Part shown: one piece after another, positions 11,851 to 22,895 of the stretch
Position numbering within the stretch: the first letter of the stretch is position 1
Layout of the letters: each line of letters begins with the position of its first letter
DNA from: Nigrospora sphaerica
Taxonomy: Eukaryota > Ascomycota > Sordariomycetes > Amphisphaeriales > Apiosporaceae
Assembly: GCA_018287875.1 (NCBI GenBank)
Contig: JAGVVL010000002.1
Coordinates: forward strand, 4,030,001-4,094,000
Length of the DNA stretch: 64,000 nucleotides
Direction: 5' to 3'
Notes under the pieces: model-generated
Seen by the model: only the letters and a program-made list of their open reading frames with translations
Told to the model about the DNA's origin: nothing
Databases searched by the model: none
Translations under genes and position numbers: made by a program

Positions 11851-14800
11851 ATGGATCCCAGACAGCCACCTCCAATCGGCGTGCCATTCACTCGCAACGT
11901 CGCATCACCGCCCTACGGCCGTTCGCCATTCCCACCGACCTCGACCTCGACGACGAACTCGCCCTTTCCGCCCGCCTCGCATTCTCAGGGTCATCCCGCC
12001 TCGGCGAGTCCCGTGGGAGGCCCGTATACCGATCACCAGCGCCGCTCGTCCGAGAGTCACTTCTTTGCACACCAACAGCGCTCGCCCTACGGCCACGAGC
12101 CCGCCGCGCATTCGGCCCATACCCACGCACGCCATCACAGCTCTTCGTCCATAGGGGCGCACATGAGCCGCAGCATGGCACCGCCGTCGCCACCGCCGTC
12201 GCATCACCCGCACCAACAACAGCCGCAGCAGAAGCAGCAGCAGCAGCAGCAACCCCCAACACCCCAAGCGCCGCCGCCGCCCGGCCATGCAATGGGCCAC
12301 TATGGCGTCCCGCCGGCGGCCAGAGGCCCGCCCGTGAACCTGGGCCCGCCGAGCGCCTTCACTTCGGGTCGGGAGTTGCCGGCGTTGAATTCTCTCCCTA
12401 GGACGGGCAGCATGGGCGGGAGCATGTCGATATCGGCCATGCTGGGCGGCCCGGTCGCGCGCGAGCAAACTCCCGGTCACGCTTCCAACCACGCTGCGTT
12501 TCCGCCTCCACCCGCTACGACCGCGCCAGGGCCCGCTCCGGGACCCGCTTATGCCAACTCAATGCACGCTTCGCCCCGAATGCAGAATGCGACCGACTAT
12601 AACCCCTACGGCCGAAGACCACAGACACCGACCGAGCACATGAGACAATACGATCCCCGGGACCAAAGGGGAAGCGTGGCAGGGTCGCCCCCGCAAGCCA
12701 TCTACGGTACTCCCGAGGTGTCGCGCTTTGGCACGCCTCAGGCATACCCTCCGCGAGGACCCCCGATGGGTCCAGGGGACGAGAGGCGGGATCAGCCGCC
12801 ACGAGCCTCTGCCGCCAGCCTGCCTCCGCGCCCCAACAGCCAGCCGCGGTCCTTCCCCGGGATGGCCGGCCGGCCCGCCGAGATGGGACGCGGTCCGCCC
12901 CCTCAGGCGCCGCCGGGCGAGCCCATGTTTGGACGCCGGGAGGAAATGCGACCGGGCCAAGTCGAGTACAATCCCGAACGGCCGCCTCGGTCCTTGTCCT
13001 ACGAAGAACAGCGGCGTATGATGGAGCGCGACCGAGAGATGAGAGAACAGATGGACCGCGAGGCAGAGTACCGTGAGCGCGAGAGGATAGAACACAGGAT
13101 AGAAAGAGCTATTTTCGAGGAACAGCAGCGGCCCTTTATGTCGGAGCGAGAGCTGATGGAGCGGGAACGCATGGAGCGGGAGCATTTGGAGCGGGATCGC
13201 ATGGAGCGGGACCGCATGGAGCGCGACCACATGGAGCGCGACCGCATGGAGCGCGACCGCATGGAGCGTGACCGCATGGAGCGCGACCGCATGGAACGCG
13301 GCCGCATCGAGAGGGAACGCGAGATGGACCTGCGCGAGCAAGTCCGTAGGGACAGGACACCGTCGGATCTGAACCGCCCTCTGATCCAGAGGCCCGTCGA
13401 GTACGGTCCATCCGGCCCAGGCGGGCAGCCACCCCCTCAGTATGGCAGAGGAGATCCTCGAGACGGTGTCATGTGGCAACAACGTCCTGGCTACGACCAA
13501 CCGGCCGCGAGAGGCCCCTACGAGCAGCAATACCCCGGCCAGCGACCGAACGAGTATCCTCCGACGACTGGCCCCCCGTTCGAACGCTATCCTCCGCACG
13601 CGCAGCTGCCAGCGGAGAGATACCCTCCTGGTGTGCCCGCTCAGTCTCAGGCGAGCTCCACGGCGCAAGCGGGACCGCCTCCTGCTCACGTGTACGGATC
13701 CCCGGACCGGCACAGATTTGCTCACTTGCCGCCCCACCAGCAAGCGCAACACCGGCCCCGGCCGCACGAGGAAGGGCCGCCGCCACCATCCGTGGCCTAC
13801 AACGGCGGGCCCGGTGCCGGTGGCTTGTTTGAGCCAGCGCGGCCGGCCCGTCATGCCGAGGAAGGAGGAGCGCCGCTTGCTCGCCAAGCCAGCAGCAACG
13901 GGTTCCTAGCCGTCGGGGAGATAAACCGTAAAGGGCGGGTGTCACCTTTGCCTCAGGCTGTTCAGGGCGCCCAACCGCTACATCAGGGACCCGCCGGCGA
14001 GCCCGGCATCAAGAGTGAATTCGGCCGCATGTTTTCCGGTATAGGTAGCGGGGCAAGCGGTCTGGGTTTCTCTAGTCCTGTGCCCTCGGGCGCCAACCTG
14101 CCCTTCACGAATTCCGGGCTGGCACGACGCGATGATGCTGACACGCCCTCCGAGGGCGCGACCGAGCCGGCCGCCAAGGCGCCTCGCAAGCGCACCAGAA
14201 AGGTCAAGGAGGATGACGGCAAAGGCGATGATGAAAGCAACGGCCGGTCGACGCCTGTTGGCGGCCGGTCCAAGCGCCCCAAAACCCATGCTCATCATCA
14301 CCACCACCAGTATGTATCCCTTGGCTCGTCGACGATGACCACCCAGGCTTACGCACGTGATTTCAGTCACCACCACCACCATCACCACGGCTCCGATAGG
14401 GCGGCCTCGCCGCTCCACCCCGACCACGTTCCCCTTAAGAACGTCAAGTCCGGCACGCCTGTGGGCTCGCCTACCAGCGCGAGCAAGGATCTCCCGCTTA
14501 CCCACAGCCATCAAATCCCGCGGTCAACCGCCAACGCGACCCCTGTGCCCAAGCCGTCGGGCCCCATCATTGTTCCCAAGTCCAAGAGACGAGTTACCTC
14601 CCAAGCGGTTCTCGACAGCGTTGCCCATAAGCCCCGCAAGCACCTTGGGGACGTGTTGTACAACCCCATCTTGAAGCCAGCCAAACTGCAGTCGACGTCG
14701 CGATTTGGCTTCTCATCGACGCCCAGACCACTCCCGGCGGCGCTGATCAAGGATAACGAGAACTCTACCCTTACGGTCAAGATTTCGCGCGTTCACCTGA

Positions 14801-15573
14801 CCCCGGCGGCCCGCGAGGAAATCACGTCGCGACGTGCTATTTGGGGCACGGACGTTTACACCGACGACAGCGACGTCGTGGCCGCCTGTATCCACGCTGG
14901 ATGGATCCGCGGCGAATGGCCCGACGACGTGGACGCCAACTTACTCGAATTATCAGGGCCGCCCTCCAAGTCAAGGAGCCGGGCCGCAGCGGCCGATCAG
15001 GCTCCCCAGGACGTCTTGACGGCGCCCCCGGCTACGGGTCCCGTCCAAGTGCCGTTGCACCGGGATCTCCAAGTCACGGTCCTGATCCTGCCGGCCTTGG
15101 AGAAGTACGCGAGCACGACGCGGTTCGGCATCCAGAGCCGCGAGTTTGGCGGTACATACAACGGCCGAAAGAGCAGCCACGACGGTATCAGCTTTATGGT
15201 CACCGGCATCCGATGGGTCGACGGCGCGGCGCCCCAAAGTCGGCTCCGAGGCAAGGCCCGCCGAGAGCGGATTCGAAAGGCCATGGGTGAGGTCCAACGT
15301 GCGCTGGTCATTGACCTCGGGGAGGCCCCGAAGAAAAACGGCGAGACCAGGGCACCCAAAACACAAGCTTGCGGAGACGGCGAAAAGGAAAACCGCCCTC
15401 TCACGAACGGACACGGGCGGGAGGACAAACAGGGGCCCGACGTCGAGACCGCCGGGCCTGCGGAGGAGAACGGGAACGAAAACGGAAACGAGGACACGAG
15501 AATGCGAGAGGACGTGGCTCCCAACGACACAGAGAAAAAGGCCGACACACCTGCTGCAACGACGGCTGCTTGA
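11851..15573 (+). CDS. rxt3: Rxt3-like subunit of the Rpd3L histone deacetylase complex
   Basis: Single exon, 1240 residues from the ATG giving MDPRQPPPIGVPF; an in-frame ATG at 11683 would add 56 low-complexity residues. The first 950 residues are mostly disordered: Pro/His/Ser-rich, a Gln run (about 12219-12255), ten 5-residue Met-Glu-Arg-Asp-Arg units (13156-13305), a basic SKRPK segment near 14265 and two His runs (14293-14310, 14371-14388). The conserved part is C-terminal (residues about 930-1130): NSTLTVKISRVHLTP, RRAIWGTDVYTDDSDV, AACIHAGWIRGEWPDDV, then SHDGISFMVTGIRWVDG, which is the Rxt3 domain. In yeast Rxt3 belongs to the large Rpd3 complex that deacetylates promoter histones in the nucleus. 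The acidic, Asn/Glu-rich tail follows. Confidence 0.9.
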   Translation: MDPRQPPPIGVPFTRNVASPPYGRSPFPPTSTSTTNSPFPPASHSQGHPASASPVGGPYTDHQRRSSESHFFAHQQRSPYGHEPAAHSAHTHARHHSSSSIGAHMSRSMAPPSPPPSHHPHQQQPQQKQQQQQQPPTPQAPPPPGHAMGHYGVPPAARGPPVNLGPPSAFTSGRELPALNSLPRTGSMGGSMSISAMLGGPVAREQTPGHASNHAAFPPPPATTAPGPAPGPAYANSMHASPRMQNATDYNPYGRRPQTPTEHMRQYDPRDQRGSVAGSPPQAIYGTPEVSRFGTPQAYPPRGPPMGPGDERRDQPPRASAASLPPRPNSQPRSFPGMAGRPAEMGRGPPPQAPPGEPMFGRREEMRPGQVEYNPERPPRSLSYEEQRRMMERDREMREQMDREAEYRERERIEHRIERAIFEEQQRPFMSERELMERERMEREHLERDRMERDRMERDHMERDRMERDRMERDRMERDRMERGRIEREREMDLREQVRRDRTPSDLNRPLIQRPVEYGPSGPGGQPPPQYGRGDPRDGVMWQQRPGYDQPAARGPYEQQYPGQRPNEYPPTTGPPFERYPPHAQLPAERYPPGVPAQSQASSTAQAGPPPAHVYGSPDRHRFAHLPPHQQAQHRPRPHEEGPPPPSVAYNGGPGAGGLFEPARPARHAEEGGAPLARQASSNGFLAVGEINRKGRVSPLPQAVQGAQPLHQGPAGEPGIKSEFGRMFSGIGSGASGLGFSSPVPSGANLPFTNSGLARRDDADTPSEGATEPAAKAPRKRTRKVKEDDGKGDDESNGRSTPVGGRSKRPKTHAHHHHHQYVSLGSSTMTTQAYARDFSHHHHHHHGSDRAASPLHPDHVPLKNVKSGTPVGSPTSASKDLPLTHSHQIPRSTANATPVPKPSGPIIVPKSKRRVTSQAVLDSVAHKPRKHLGDVLYNPILKPAKLQSTSRFGFSSTPRPLPAALIKDNENSTLTVKISRVHLTPAAREEITSRRAIWGTDVYTDDSDVVAACIHAGWIRGEWPDDVDANLLELSGPPSKSRSRAAAADQAPQDVLTAPPATGPVQVPLHRDLQVTVLILPALEKYASTTRFGIQSREFGGTYNGRKSSHDGISFMVTGIRWVDGAAPQSRLRGKARRERIRKAMGEVQRALVIDLGEAPKKNGETRAPKTQACGDGEKENRPLTNGHGREDKQGPDVETAGPAEENGNENGNEDTRMREDVAPNDTEKKADTPAATTAA
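13156..13305 (+). repeat. 15-bp coding minisatellite, ten units
   Basis: Tandem units of the type 'atggagcgcgaccgc' encode MERDR with small variants (MERER, MEREH, LERDR, MERDH, MERGR). The encoded stretch is predicted to be a highly charged single alpha-helix within the Rxt3-like protein. Unit number may vary between strains. Confidence 0.95.
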
Positions 15574-16570
15574 AGCGCTTTTACGCAGATTACTTGGGTG
15601 TACAGTATACACGATGTAGCAGCCAGCGGGCGTTGTACTTTGGTGTACGTAAGGAGACTTGCGAGCGGTCACGTTCTCGCGGTGCTACACATGGCGACGG
15701 TTGCTTTTTCTGAGAGATACCTTAAATACTTTGCCGGGCGGCTTATCATAGCGTGGCGTTTGAAGCAGGCGGACGAGACGCAATCGTACTGCCTTTTTTC
15801 AAGTTGCTCTGTTGACCGAGTGCGGGGGCAGTGACAGTAGGAAACACAAAGCTTGTGTACTGGGACGCTATAGGACTAGGACGCCAGCCGTTGCATATTG
15901 AAGGCAACCGACACTACCCAAATGCTCTGGGTGTATTTATGATGCAGGTGTCTGCCTGCAAGCCTGGGGGCTGTCCAAAGAACAATCCGCTCTCGCTCCG
16001 TCATGGCTGTCACCCCGGGAGACCAGGTTTATCCCGCTGTTCTCCTGGAACGGCATCCCTTTCGGTGGTGGATTACTTGTTGCAGGCCGCTAATTTCCGA
16101 GTGCAGCAGAAAGCCGGGCTTCAACGCGGTGAACACACCGGGCGGGTTCGAGGGGCGGGGGACTGAATGCCGGAACTGGGAAGACGGGGCGAGCGGGAGG
16201 AAGAATGCCGCCTCGCCCCCCCCCGCCGGAGCAAGCTCGCGGAGCCGCCCGGTCGGAAAAGAGGTTACTCTGCGCCCACGGAAACAGACCGCATGGAGGT
16301 CAAACGAAGTCACGGCATGATAAACGCAGCAAGCCATGTGGAAAACCATTGTACACGGGATAGCCAAGCTTGGGAATGGGGGGGACGGCCCCTAGGGACT
16401 TTCGCAATACTATGAATACGTCTTCCCCCACCCTCCCCGTTCTCCTGAAGAGGCCGCCGGTATCCCCGCTTACAACCCTTTTCATTTTGGCTTTGTTTTA
16501 TTTTTTTTGGTCTTCTCTTTTTATTTTTATTTTCCATATGCAGCCGCTGAACACCCCCCCTCGTGCGCGA
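15574..16570. other. Convergent intergenic region
   Basis: 3' regions of the Rxt3-like gene and of the GPI-type protein on the other strand. A T-rich run at 16486-16530 is the probable 3' UTR of the latter. No coding frame is supported. Confidence 0.55.
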
Positions 16571-17633
16571 TCACCACATGAAGGCGCCGGCGAGGACGGT
16601 GGCGAGGAGGACCGTGACGGGGCCGCGGAAGGCCTCGAGCGAGGCGGCGGCCGACTTCTTGGAGGGGTCGGCGGCGTTGTTGCTGGCGGTGGCCTTGCCG
16701 TCGGTTTGGGCTGCTGCGGCGTCGTGTCAGCACGTTTTTGCTCCCCCAGCCTGGGTTTGGGCGTGTGCGTTTCCTTGGTGCTACGCCGGAGGGGGGAGGG
16801 TAGAAGAGGAAAGAGGAAGGAGGAGGAAGAGGAAAAAGGCAGTGCGTACCCTTGGAGATGGTCTTGCAGGTGTCCATGAGCGTGGCGTTGGCCATCATGG
16901 CGTCCAGCTTGGTCTGGAAGCCCGCCACCTTGGCCTGGAACTGCTGGGCCTTGGCGTCGTCGCCCTTGAACTTGGCGTCGAGGGCCGTCTGGTTCTTGGC
17001 CATGTCGGCCATCTTCTGCCACTTGGCCATGAGGCGGCAGTCGCCCTTGGTCGTCTGGGCGGCGCAGAAGCTCGTCAGCGTCGCGTTGCTCTGCAGCGCC
17101 GTCAGTTGGGTCTCGGCCGCCTTGGCCTTGGCCTTGAAGGCGTCGATTTTCGTTTGGTTCTGCGGGCGCGGGGTGCGTTCAGGTCAGCTTTGCATTCCCT
17201 CGCTTTTCTTTCCCTCCCCGTTCTCCCCGCCACCGGGCACGGGGGAAGGGCAGGGGACTCGTACGTTCTTAAACTTGGTCTGCAGGGCCGTGTCGTTGGC
17301 GGCCAAGGTCACCATCATCTGGGTCTTGGCCATCTTGCCGCAGTCGCGGCTCTCCTGGGCGGCGGCGCTGACGGCGGCGCAGTCGCCCACGAGGGTCGCG
17401 TTGGCCTGGAGGGCGGCGAGCTTAGGCTGTGCCTCGGCGGCCTTGGCCTTGAACTGGGCGATCTTGGCCTCGTCGTTCTTGAAAACCATGGCCATCATGG
17501 TGTCGTTGGCGGCCAGCTTCTCCATCTGCTCCATGCCGGCCAGCTTTCGGCACTGCTTCTCGGTGGCCCGGTCGGCCGCCTGGACCGACGTGGCGGCCAG
17601 GAGGGCCGAGACGAAGAAGGCGGTGATCTGCAT
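16571..17633 (-). CDS. Secreted GPI-type protein with three Cys/NxT repeats, function unknown
   Basis: Exons (in transcript order) 17633..17265, 17159..16850 and 16713..16571 give 273 residues; both introns are GTACG..CAG and keep phase. Residues 1-19 are a signal peptide (MQITAFFVSALLAATSVQA). The mature part is a threefold repeat of about 65-75 residues: each begins with Cys-x2-(Leu/Met)-Ala, has an NDT or NQT sequon, a Lys/Ala-rich amphipathic helix (KIAQFKAKAAEAQPKLAAL; KIDAFKAKAKAAETQLTAL; KAQQFQAKVAGFQTKLDAM), then NAT and a Cys. A Ser/Ala/Lys linker (SNNAADPSKKSAAA) and a C-terminal hydrophobic tail ending LLATVLAGAFMW fit a GPI-attachment signal. A cell-wall or surface helical protein is the natural reading. 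I do not recognise the family. Confidence 0.88.
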
Positions 17634-20108
17634 GGTGGCGGCGAGGTGGGCGGTAGGTGGTATAGATGGGGATATACGAGGGAGGCGGAAGCGGGATGGA
17701 TATGGATAATAGTATATGTACAAGAATAGAGAGTCGAGCCAGCGACGAAGAACGGAAGGTGAGGATAAAGGGGCGGAGAGTAGAATAGAAGATAGCGGCT
17801 GAGGTCAACTCGAGTGAGGAAACATAAACGCCCAGGCCCGAGGGAAACGGTTTCTTTATACACGAGCAACTCGACCGGGGGGCGGGGCGGGGGGCCCAAA
17901 TGCCTTCGCCGGCGTCGCAGTCACAGCTACGCTCGGGACGGCGAACAAAAGGTCGTACCACGAATAGCCGGGGGTCGAGGGTCGATTGGGGCCCAAGGCC
18001 GGGTGAGTGGGTGGGTGAATGGGCTGTTTGACAGGTTTCATGACGGCCGCCAGCGGGTATGGGGGACCTGGTGCAGGTTTCGCCATGGCTCCCACGGCGA
18101 CGGGTCGGGAAGACTTGCCGCGCGGCGCCAGAGCCCCAGGAGCCGGGAGTCGGCATTCGGTCGAGGAGGCTCGACACGGCGTCGATGCCAATTGTTGTAG
18201 GCGACCTGTCGTTGGTCGTCGTCGTCGCGGTCGAGGTCCGCATCGCCGGGTTCTTGGCAACCTGAATCCGACCCCCCGCCCAATCCAGTTCACGTTCCGT
18301 CCAAAAAAAAGCCCCGTCGTGGCCAATCAGCGTCGTCGCTCGCCGTCCATTTCGCGCCGTTTCAGAACATCGTCTGGAAACCATTTGACACCAGAAAGAC
18401 CCCCCGGTCCCCATGTCACGCACGTCCTGCTCCGGGGGTCTCATGCTAAGAAAAGAGCTCTACATGGGAACCCACCGGCCAACCAACGGCTCTGAGAGGA
18501 TCCCCGGATGCCAAGGCAGATCTTGGCGATTGGTCCCCTTGGCGCTGGCTAGTCGGTCCACCGATGGGTCGCACAGTTGTGAGGCGTCTGATATTCCGCT
18601 GGGGGGGGACGAACGGGAGGGTCGTCGACGCCGTCTCATCGGCTTCTTTCTGCACAACGCACGGGACGCCCAACTGCTCTTCGCCGTGATAAGTGCTGAC
18701 GACGGCCGGATGGAGACGGGATGACGACGCCCCCGACGTGCGCTGGCCTGGTCGCTGGAGGCGCTTTGCGTCGCATCGTGGAGCATTTGCTTTCGCGGGA
18801 TGCTCGCACCTCGTATAGGCAATATCCGATTGGGTTGATGTAACATGGAGCTGGTTTGCGCCCATCGGCCTTGGGGTGAGAGAGGGTCGCCGGCGTGGAC
18901 ACTCATCCTATACACTGGGTCGGATAGCCAGGAGCGTGGAACCCCTTCCTTACCAGCCGTTGAAGAAACATCCCAACTTTGTTGACTTACTTGTTCCCAC
19001 CTCGTGGCTGCCAGTACGACCGCTTCCTGCCCCATGGCGGACCAAAGATGCATGGTCCTGGATGGCCACTTTCGCAGACAAGCGCCGCAGAAAGGGCCGT
19101 GGTGCGGATCGCCGAGCTCATGAAACCCAAGCCTCGCGTCCGTCCCTTGTACGCTATCAACACCTTCTTGAGGGGTGCCACCGCCCAGGGGAGCTCTACG
19201 CGATAAGAAGTCCCACTCGCGTCGAGTTGCATCCAGGGTAGCCCTGGTCGTCGTCCAGGGCGGCTAAATGTACAGGCGGTGATGTGCAGTCCCTCCAAGG
19301 CCACTGCTTACGTATAGTCTTCCGCGGCTCCATCCCCCTTACTCTTGTCCTCTTCATCCCTACTTCCCTGTTTCCCCCTTTCCTCGTCCCTATTTCCTCG
19401 TCTCTATTTTCCTGTCCTTAATTCCCCGGTCACATCTGATATGCGGGAGGGAATTTCTATTCTTGTGTCATACACCTGCCTTCGACTGCTTCGATATCTC
19501 TTTGGGCGCGGAAGCTCGCATGGGGCGATCAGGCCACGGCGCTCGAATTAGTGCTTATGACAAGAGCGCAGATGCGTCCGAGCCGGTGTAGGACCAGGTG
19601 AATGCTACTGATGACGACGTGCGTGGTGATGGAGACATCGGGCCTGCGTTGGGGACACGGAATACACGGCGATGGGGGTTGATTGAATAGATTGCCACCA
19701 TGGGATTCCATGTGGCAGGCGAGGAAAGGGTAAGGCAACCGCAATGGTGACAGTGCCTATGGGCAGTGTGTACTTGCCATGTGCGGGCCTATTCGATATT
19801 GATGTCGGTTTCTCGTGAAAATGTTCTCGTCGTCAGGCAGCTAGTTACTTCACGAAGCACCTGAAGGAACCGAGACCGCGTCTTTTTCCACCCGAGTGTA
19901 AACTGTCCCACAAATCTTCGGCATCAACGTATTTCCAAATATCTTCTGCTCGACTGGACCGGACTGGTATCCCCATTGAAGCCACAAGTGGGCCTCGTTA
20001 TCTACCGCCGGCATTGCCCAACGCGGCGCCTTCTCGTCGATTGCCTGGAAGAATTGCGCATCTTTGCGCGCCTTCTCCCATGACAAGGTCATGCCAGTCC
20101 ATACCAAC
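17634..20108. other. Long intergenic region between divergent secreted-protein genes
   Basis: Contains the promoters of both neighbours. A TATA-like 'agtatatgtac' lies at 17711-17721, about 80 bp before the minus-strand start. At 19850-20093 the minus strand has an open frame with protein-like composition (see findings), but its start would sit against the other gene, and I do not call it. Confidence 0.5.
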
Positions 20109-20794
20109 ATGTCGTTGATTTTTAAGGCTACCACGATGGCGGTGCTGGCCTTCCTGGCTATGGCCCTTGCCGCGGCCATGCCGGCCCTCGGCAAGGAGGA
20201 CCGGCCTGACGGTATTGGCTGTAAGAAACGGCAGCAGGTTGGTATTCTGGCGGCGGGCTGGCACGGCTAATGAAACTCGCGACAGGGCTCACGGACTACT
20301 GTGACGACAACTGGGATATGAAGGACCCCTACTGGTTCGTGGGCGACTGCGACAACTCGACCAACAACCACGCGCGCAACATTATGCGGATCGACGTCTC
20401 TCTGTGCCTAGGCGTCACCGACGACGGCCAGCTTGCCATCGACAACTGGCACATGTAGGCCGCCCTTTCCCGGTCCCCGCTTCCACGACTATCATGACGA
20501 GACAGGTTGTTGGCTTACTGACCTGGGGTTGGGTCGCAGGGTAGGCATGCGCGACAAGTGCAAGGACTGCACGCGGGCTTTCGACGACAAGTTCAACGCC
20601 CCCTTCATGTGCAAGTGCCAGCGCTCCGATGGCGATTACGTCTGGGCCCAATTCGACCTCGGTACGTCTTTTCCTGCTCTCCCGTCTTGGCCGGGACGGG
20701 ACTGGGCTTTTGCCGACCTTGTACTGAAGATGATGTTCTCTTCATCTCGTATTACTATGCCAATGTCTGCTGTGGCGAGTGGTGGGGTATGCAA

Positions 20795-20874
<80 letters not shown>

Positions 20875-21049
20875 ATACATACGCACACACACTCTCTCTT
20901 CCCTTTGCTCCCTTTCCGCCATCGTTGGCTGTCAATGCATCTCAACTTACTATGGCATTTCCCCAGGCGGCCCTACCTGCGGCATGGAGGGTGAATCCGA
21001 CCTACTTGCCGGCCGCGGTTTCCCCGGCCTCACCTCCTACAAGGATTAG
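20109..21049 (+). CDS. Small secreted Cys-rich protein, possibly cyanovirin-N-homology (CVNH) type
   Basis: Five-exon model: 20109..20220, 20286..20454, 20540..20661, 20730..20786, 20967..21049; 180 residues. A signal peptide (ATTMAVLAFLAMALAAAMPA) leads. The mature chain has YWFVGDCDNS, RIDVSLCLGVTDDGQLAI, MRDKCKDC, APFMCKCQ and YVWAQFDLD, a pattern of Cys pairs, DG-turns and an FDLD strand that recalls fungal CVNH lectin-like domains; this is tentative. The 57-nt fourth exon (DVLFISYYYANVCCGEWWG) is flanked by GAAG and GTATGC and is phase-neutral, so a 161-residue form skipping it is equally in frame. The last intron contains a CT/CA microsatellite. Extracellular location is well supported; the ligand is unknown. 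Confidence 0.7.
20797..20869 (+). repeat. Compound (CT)n(CA)n microsatellite
   Basis: About 20 CT units followed by about 16 CA units, in the last intron of the CVNH-like gene, just before its acceptor. The CT part may serve as a polypyrimidine tract. Confidence 0.97.
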
Positions 21050-22038
21050 GTGGTGAAAACTCATCCATCTACCACCATCTATCAGCCGAAATGTACCCAC
21101 AGAAGCTTGCCCGCAGATAGTAACCCTGCGTAACGACGGACGAAGAGTCCAGAGCGGCTCGGGATGCGGACGGAGGAGCGGGGGGAATGATGAAATGGAG
21201 CGTTGTGCGTTACACCGATTGTACCTTTTCCCCTCAGCTGCGAGGCATCCACCCTCCTACGGGTTTCCGTGGATGATAAACAGAAAAGAAGCAAGCAATT
21301 GACCACCCCAGAGGGGCAATTGACGGATGCCGGAGCCTCATCCGATCCCCGTCTTTCCTGCAGGGCAATCTGGGCCGTTCTATCTCACCCATCAGCCAAT
21401 CTCCAACGACAGCGGCCGCGAAACCCGTTATCTTCACTATCGTTGGCCGATTAGTACAGGCGAGCCGGACGCGTTGCGGGGGGTTGCATGCAGAACGAAG
21501 AGCCAACGGCGGGCCATTATTGGGTAGCGCGAGAATCGCCATGCAGAGCCAACCACGCCCCAACCATGGGCTAGGGAGCCGATACCCGGCGCTTGTCGCA
21601 GAAAGTTGGCAACGGCTGTGATGGTGTGATGGCTCGATTGCGTCGGCCCCAATGGCGACCGAGATGCCCATTCATTATACGCACTTCTCCTCCCTCGGGG
21701 TATTCCCCATGCCCGCCAATGACAGCGGCGCGCCTGGCTGGGCCTAACCCTTGGCCCGGGGCCGCGGATATTGGCACTTGAGATGTATGACGGTGGCTTG
21801 CACAGCTCCAAAAAGGCCCAAGACGTGAAAAGGCAGGGGGGGTAAGGGTCGTCTCGTCGAGAGGAAAACCCGCTCATCAGCGTCATCTAATTGTTGGAGC
21901 ATCTATATCAACAAGCCCAACCCCTCCCCGGTTTCCCCTCGTCTGGAGTTCCCGACTTCCTCGGCCTCCCATTGTCCAGCCACGTTGCCATCAGGATCCC
22001 CTGTCTACGCACAAGGTAACCTCTTTGCCGTCATCGCC
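21050..22038. other. Intergenic with promoter of the short GPI protein
   Basis: No supported coding frame. A TATA-like 'atctatatcaac' at 21901-21912 lies about 130 bp before the next start codon. Confidence 0.55.
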
Positions 22039-22593
22039 ATGCATCCCGCCTCCCTTTTGGTCCTCCTGGCCGGAGCCCTTTCCGCCCTGGTCGGTGTCCC
22101 TTTCGTCCTGGCCGGCGACTCCCTGGCCCGACCACGGCCCGTGGTACAGGCCCCGGCGCTTGCGCCCCAGGTGTGCCAGGCCGATGACGTGGCGGGCAAG
22201 CACTGGAATATGACATGGCTGCCGGCCTACTTCTCGAGGTAGGAAAAACAAAAGGCTCTTCCTCCCAACCGGTTTCCGTTCCCCCACCTCCCGGCAATGT
22301 CTGAGCACGGAAGCGGCGAGACGGGCAGCGTGCCTACGACTAATACGGGCATCAGCTTGGCGGCACCGTCCGTCGCTGCCGACACGGGCTCGCCGTACCT
22401 GGGCGGTGCTAGAACCATCGACCTCTACACCAGCAGAACGACGGGCCTCGGCCGCGCCGACTCCTCCTTCACCGGGACGGGCGCAAGCAACAAGGCCAGA
22501 CTGGACACCGTACCAGCAACCCGCACGCAGAAGATAGAGACGGGCGCGGCCGGCCTGGGCGTTATAGCGCTGGCGGCGGTTTTGTGGCTGTGA
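22039..22593 (+). CDS. Short secreted GPI-type surface protein, function unknown
   Basis: Exons 22039..22238 and 22329..22593 give 154 residues; an alternative acceptor at 22313 (exon from 22314) adds five residues and is also in frame. The N-terminus (MHPASLLVLLAGALSALVG) is a signal peptide. The mature part has one clear Cys (APQVCQADD), an N-glycosylation site (NMT in HWNMTWLPAYFS), a Ser/Thr/Gly-rich stretch (YTSRTTGLGRADSSF) and a C-terminal hydrophobic tail GAAGLGVIALAAVLWL, fitting a GPI-anchor signal. The donor is GTAGGA, weaker than the local norm. I do not recognise the family. It is one of four secreted or anchored proteins in this stretch. Confidence 0.68.
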
Positions 22594-22895
22594 GGTGGCG
22601 CAAGCGGCATCGTACTTTGATGGTGTCATGTATTAGTCGGTTTCTGCTCCTGCATTACATACACATATCCCTTCCCGAGGGTAGCCAATTGTGGAATTCG
22701 CGTCGGGCACCAGCCGGCAGCCCATTAGAAACGCCCCGAAGACCCCGTGTTGCCGGCTGCTATCCGAGCCACGTAGGACCCAGGGCTCCAAGCCAGCCAC
22801 GCCCCAGAACCCAAGATTGGCCGGGGAGAGGCCGACGCCGAGCGGGCCGTGCATTGCGAGGCTCTGGCGAGACAAGCGTCCGCGCGGGCGTCTCG

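Noticed and set aside
16563..17729. A 388-codon plus-strand frame opposite the repeat GPI protein.
   Set aside because: The minus strand has signal peptide, repeats, canonical introns and a GPI-type tail; the plus frame has none of these.
21991..22629. Minus-strand 212-codon frame opposite the short GPI protein.
   Set aside because: No signal, motif or start context; the plus strand shows signal peptide, sequon and GPI-type tail.
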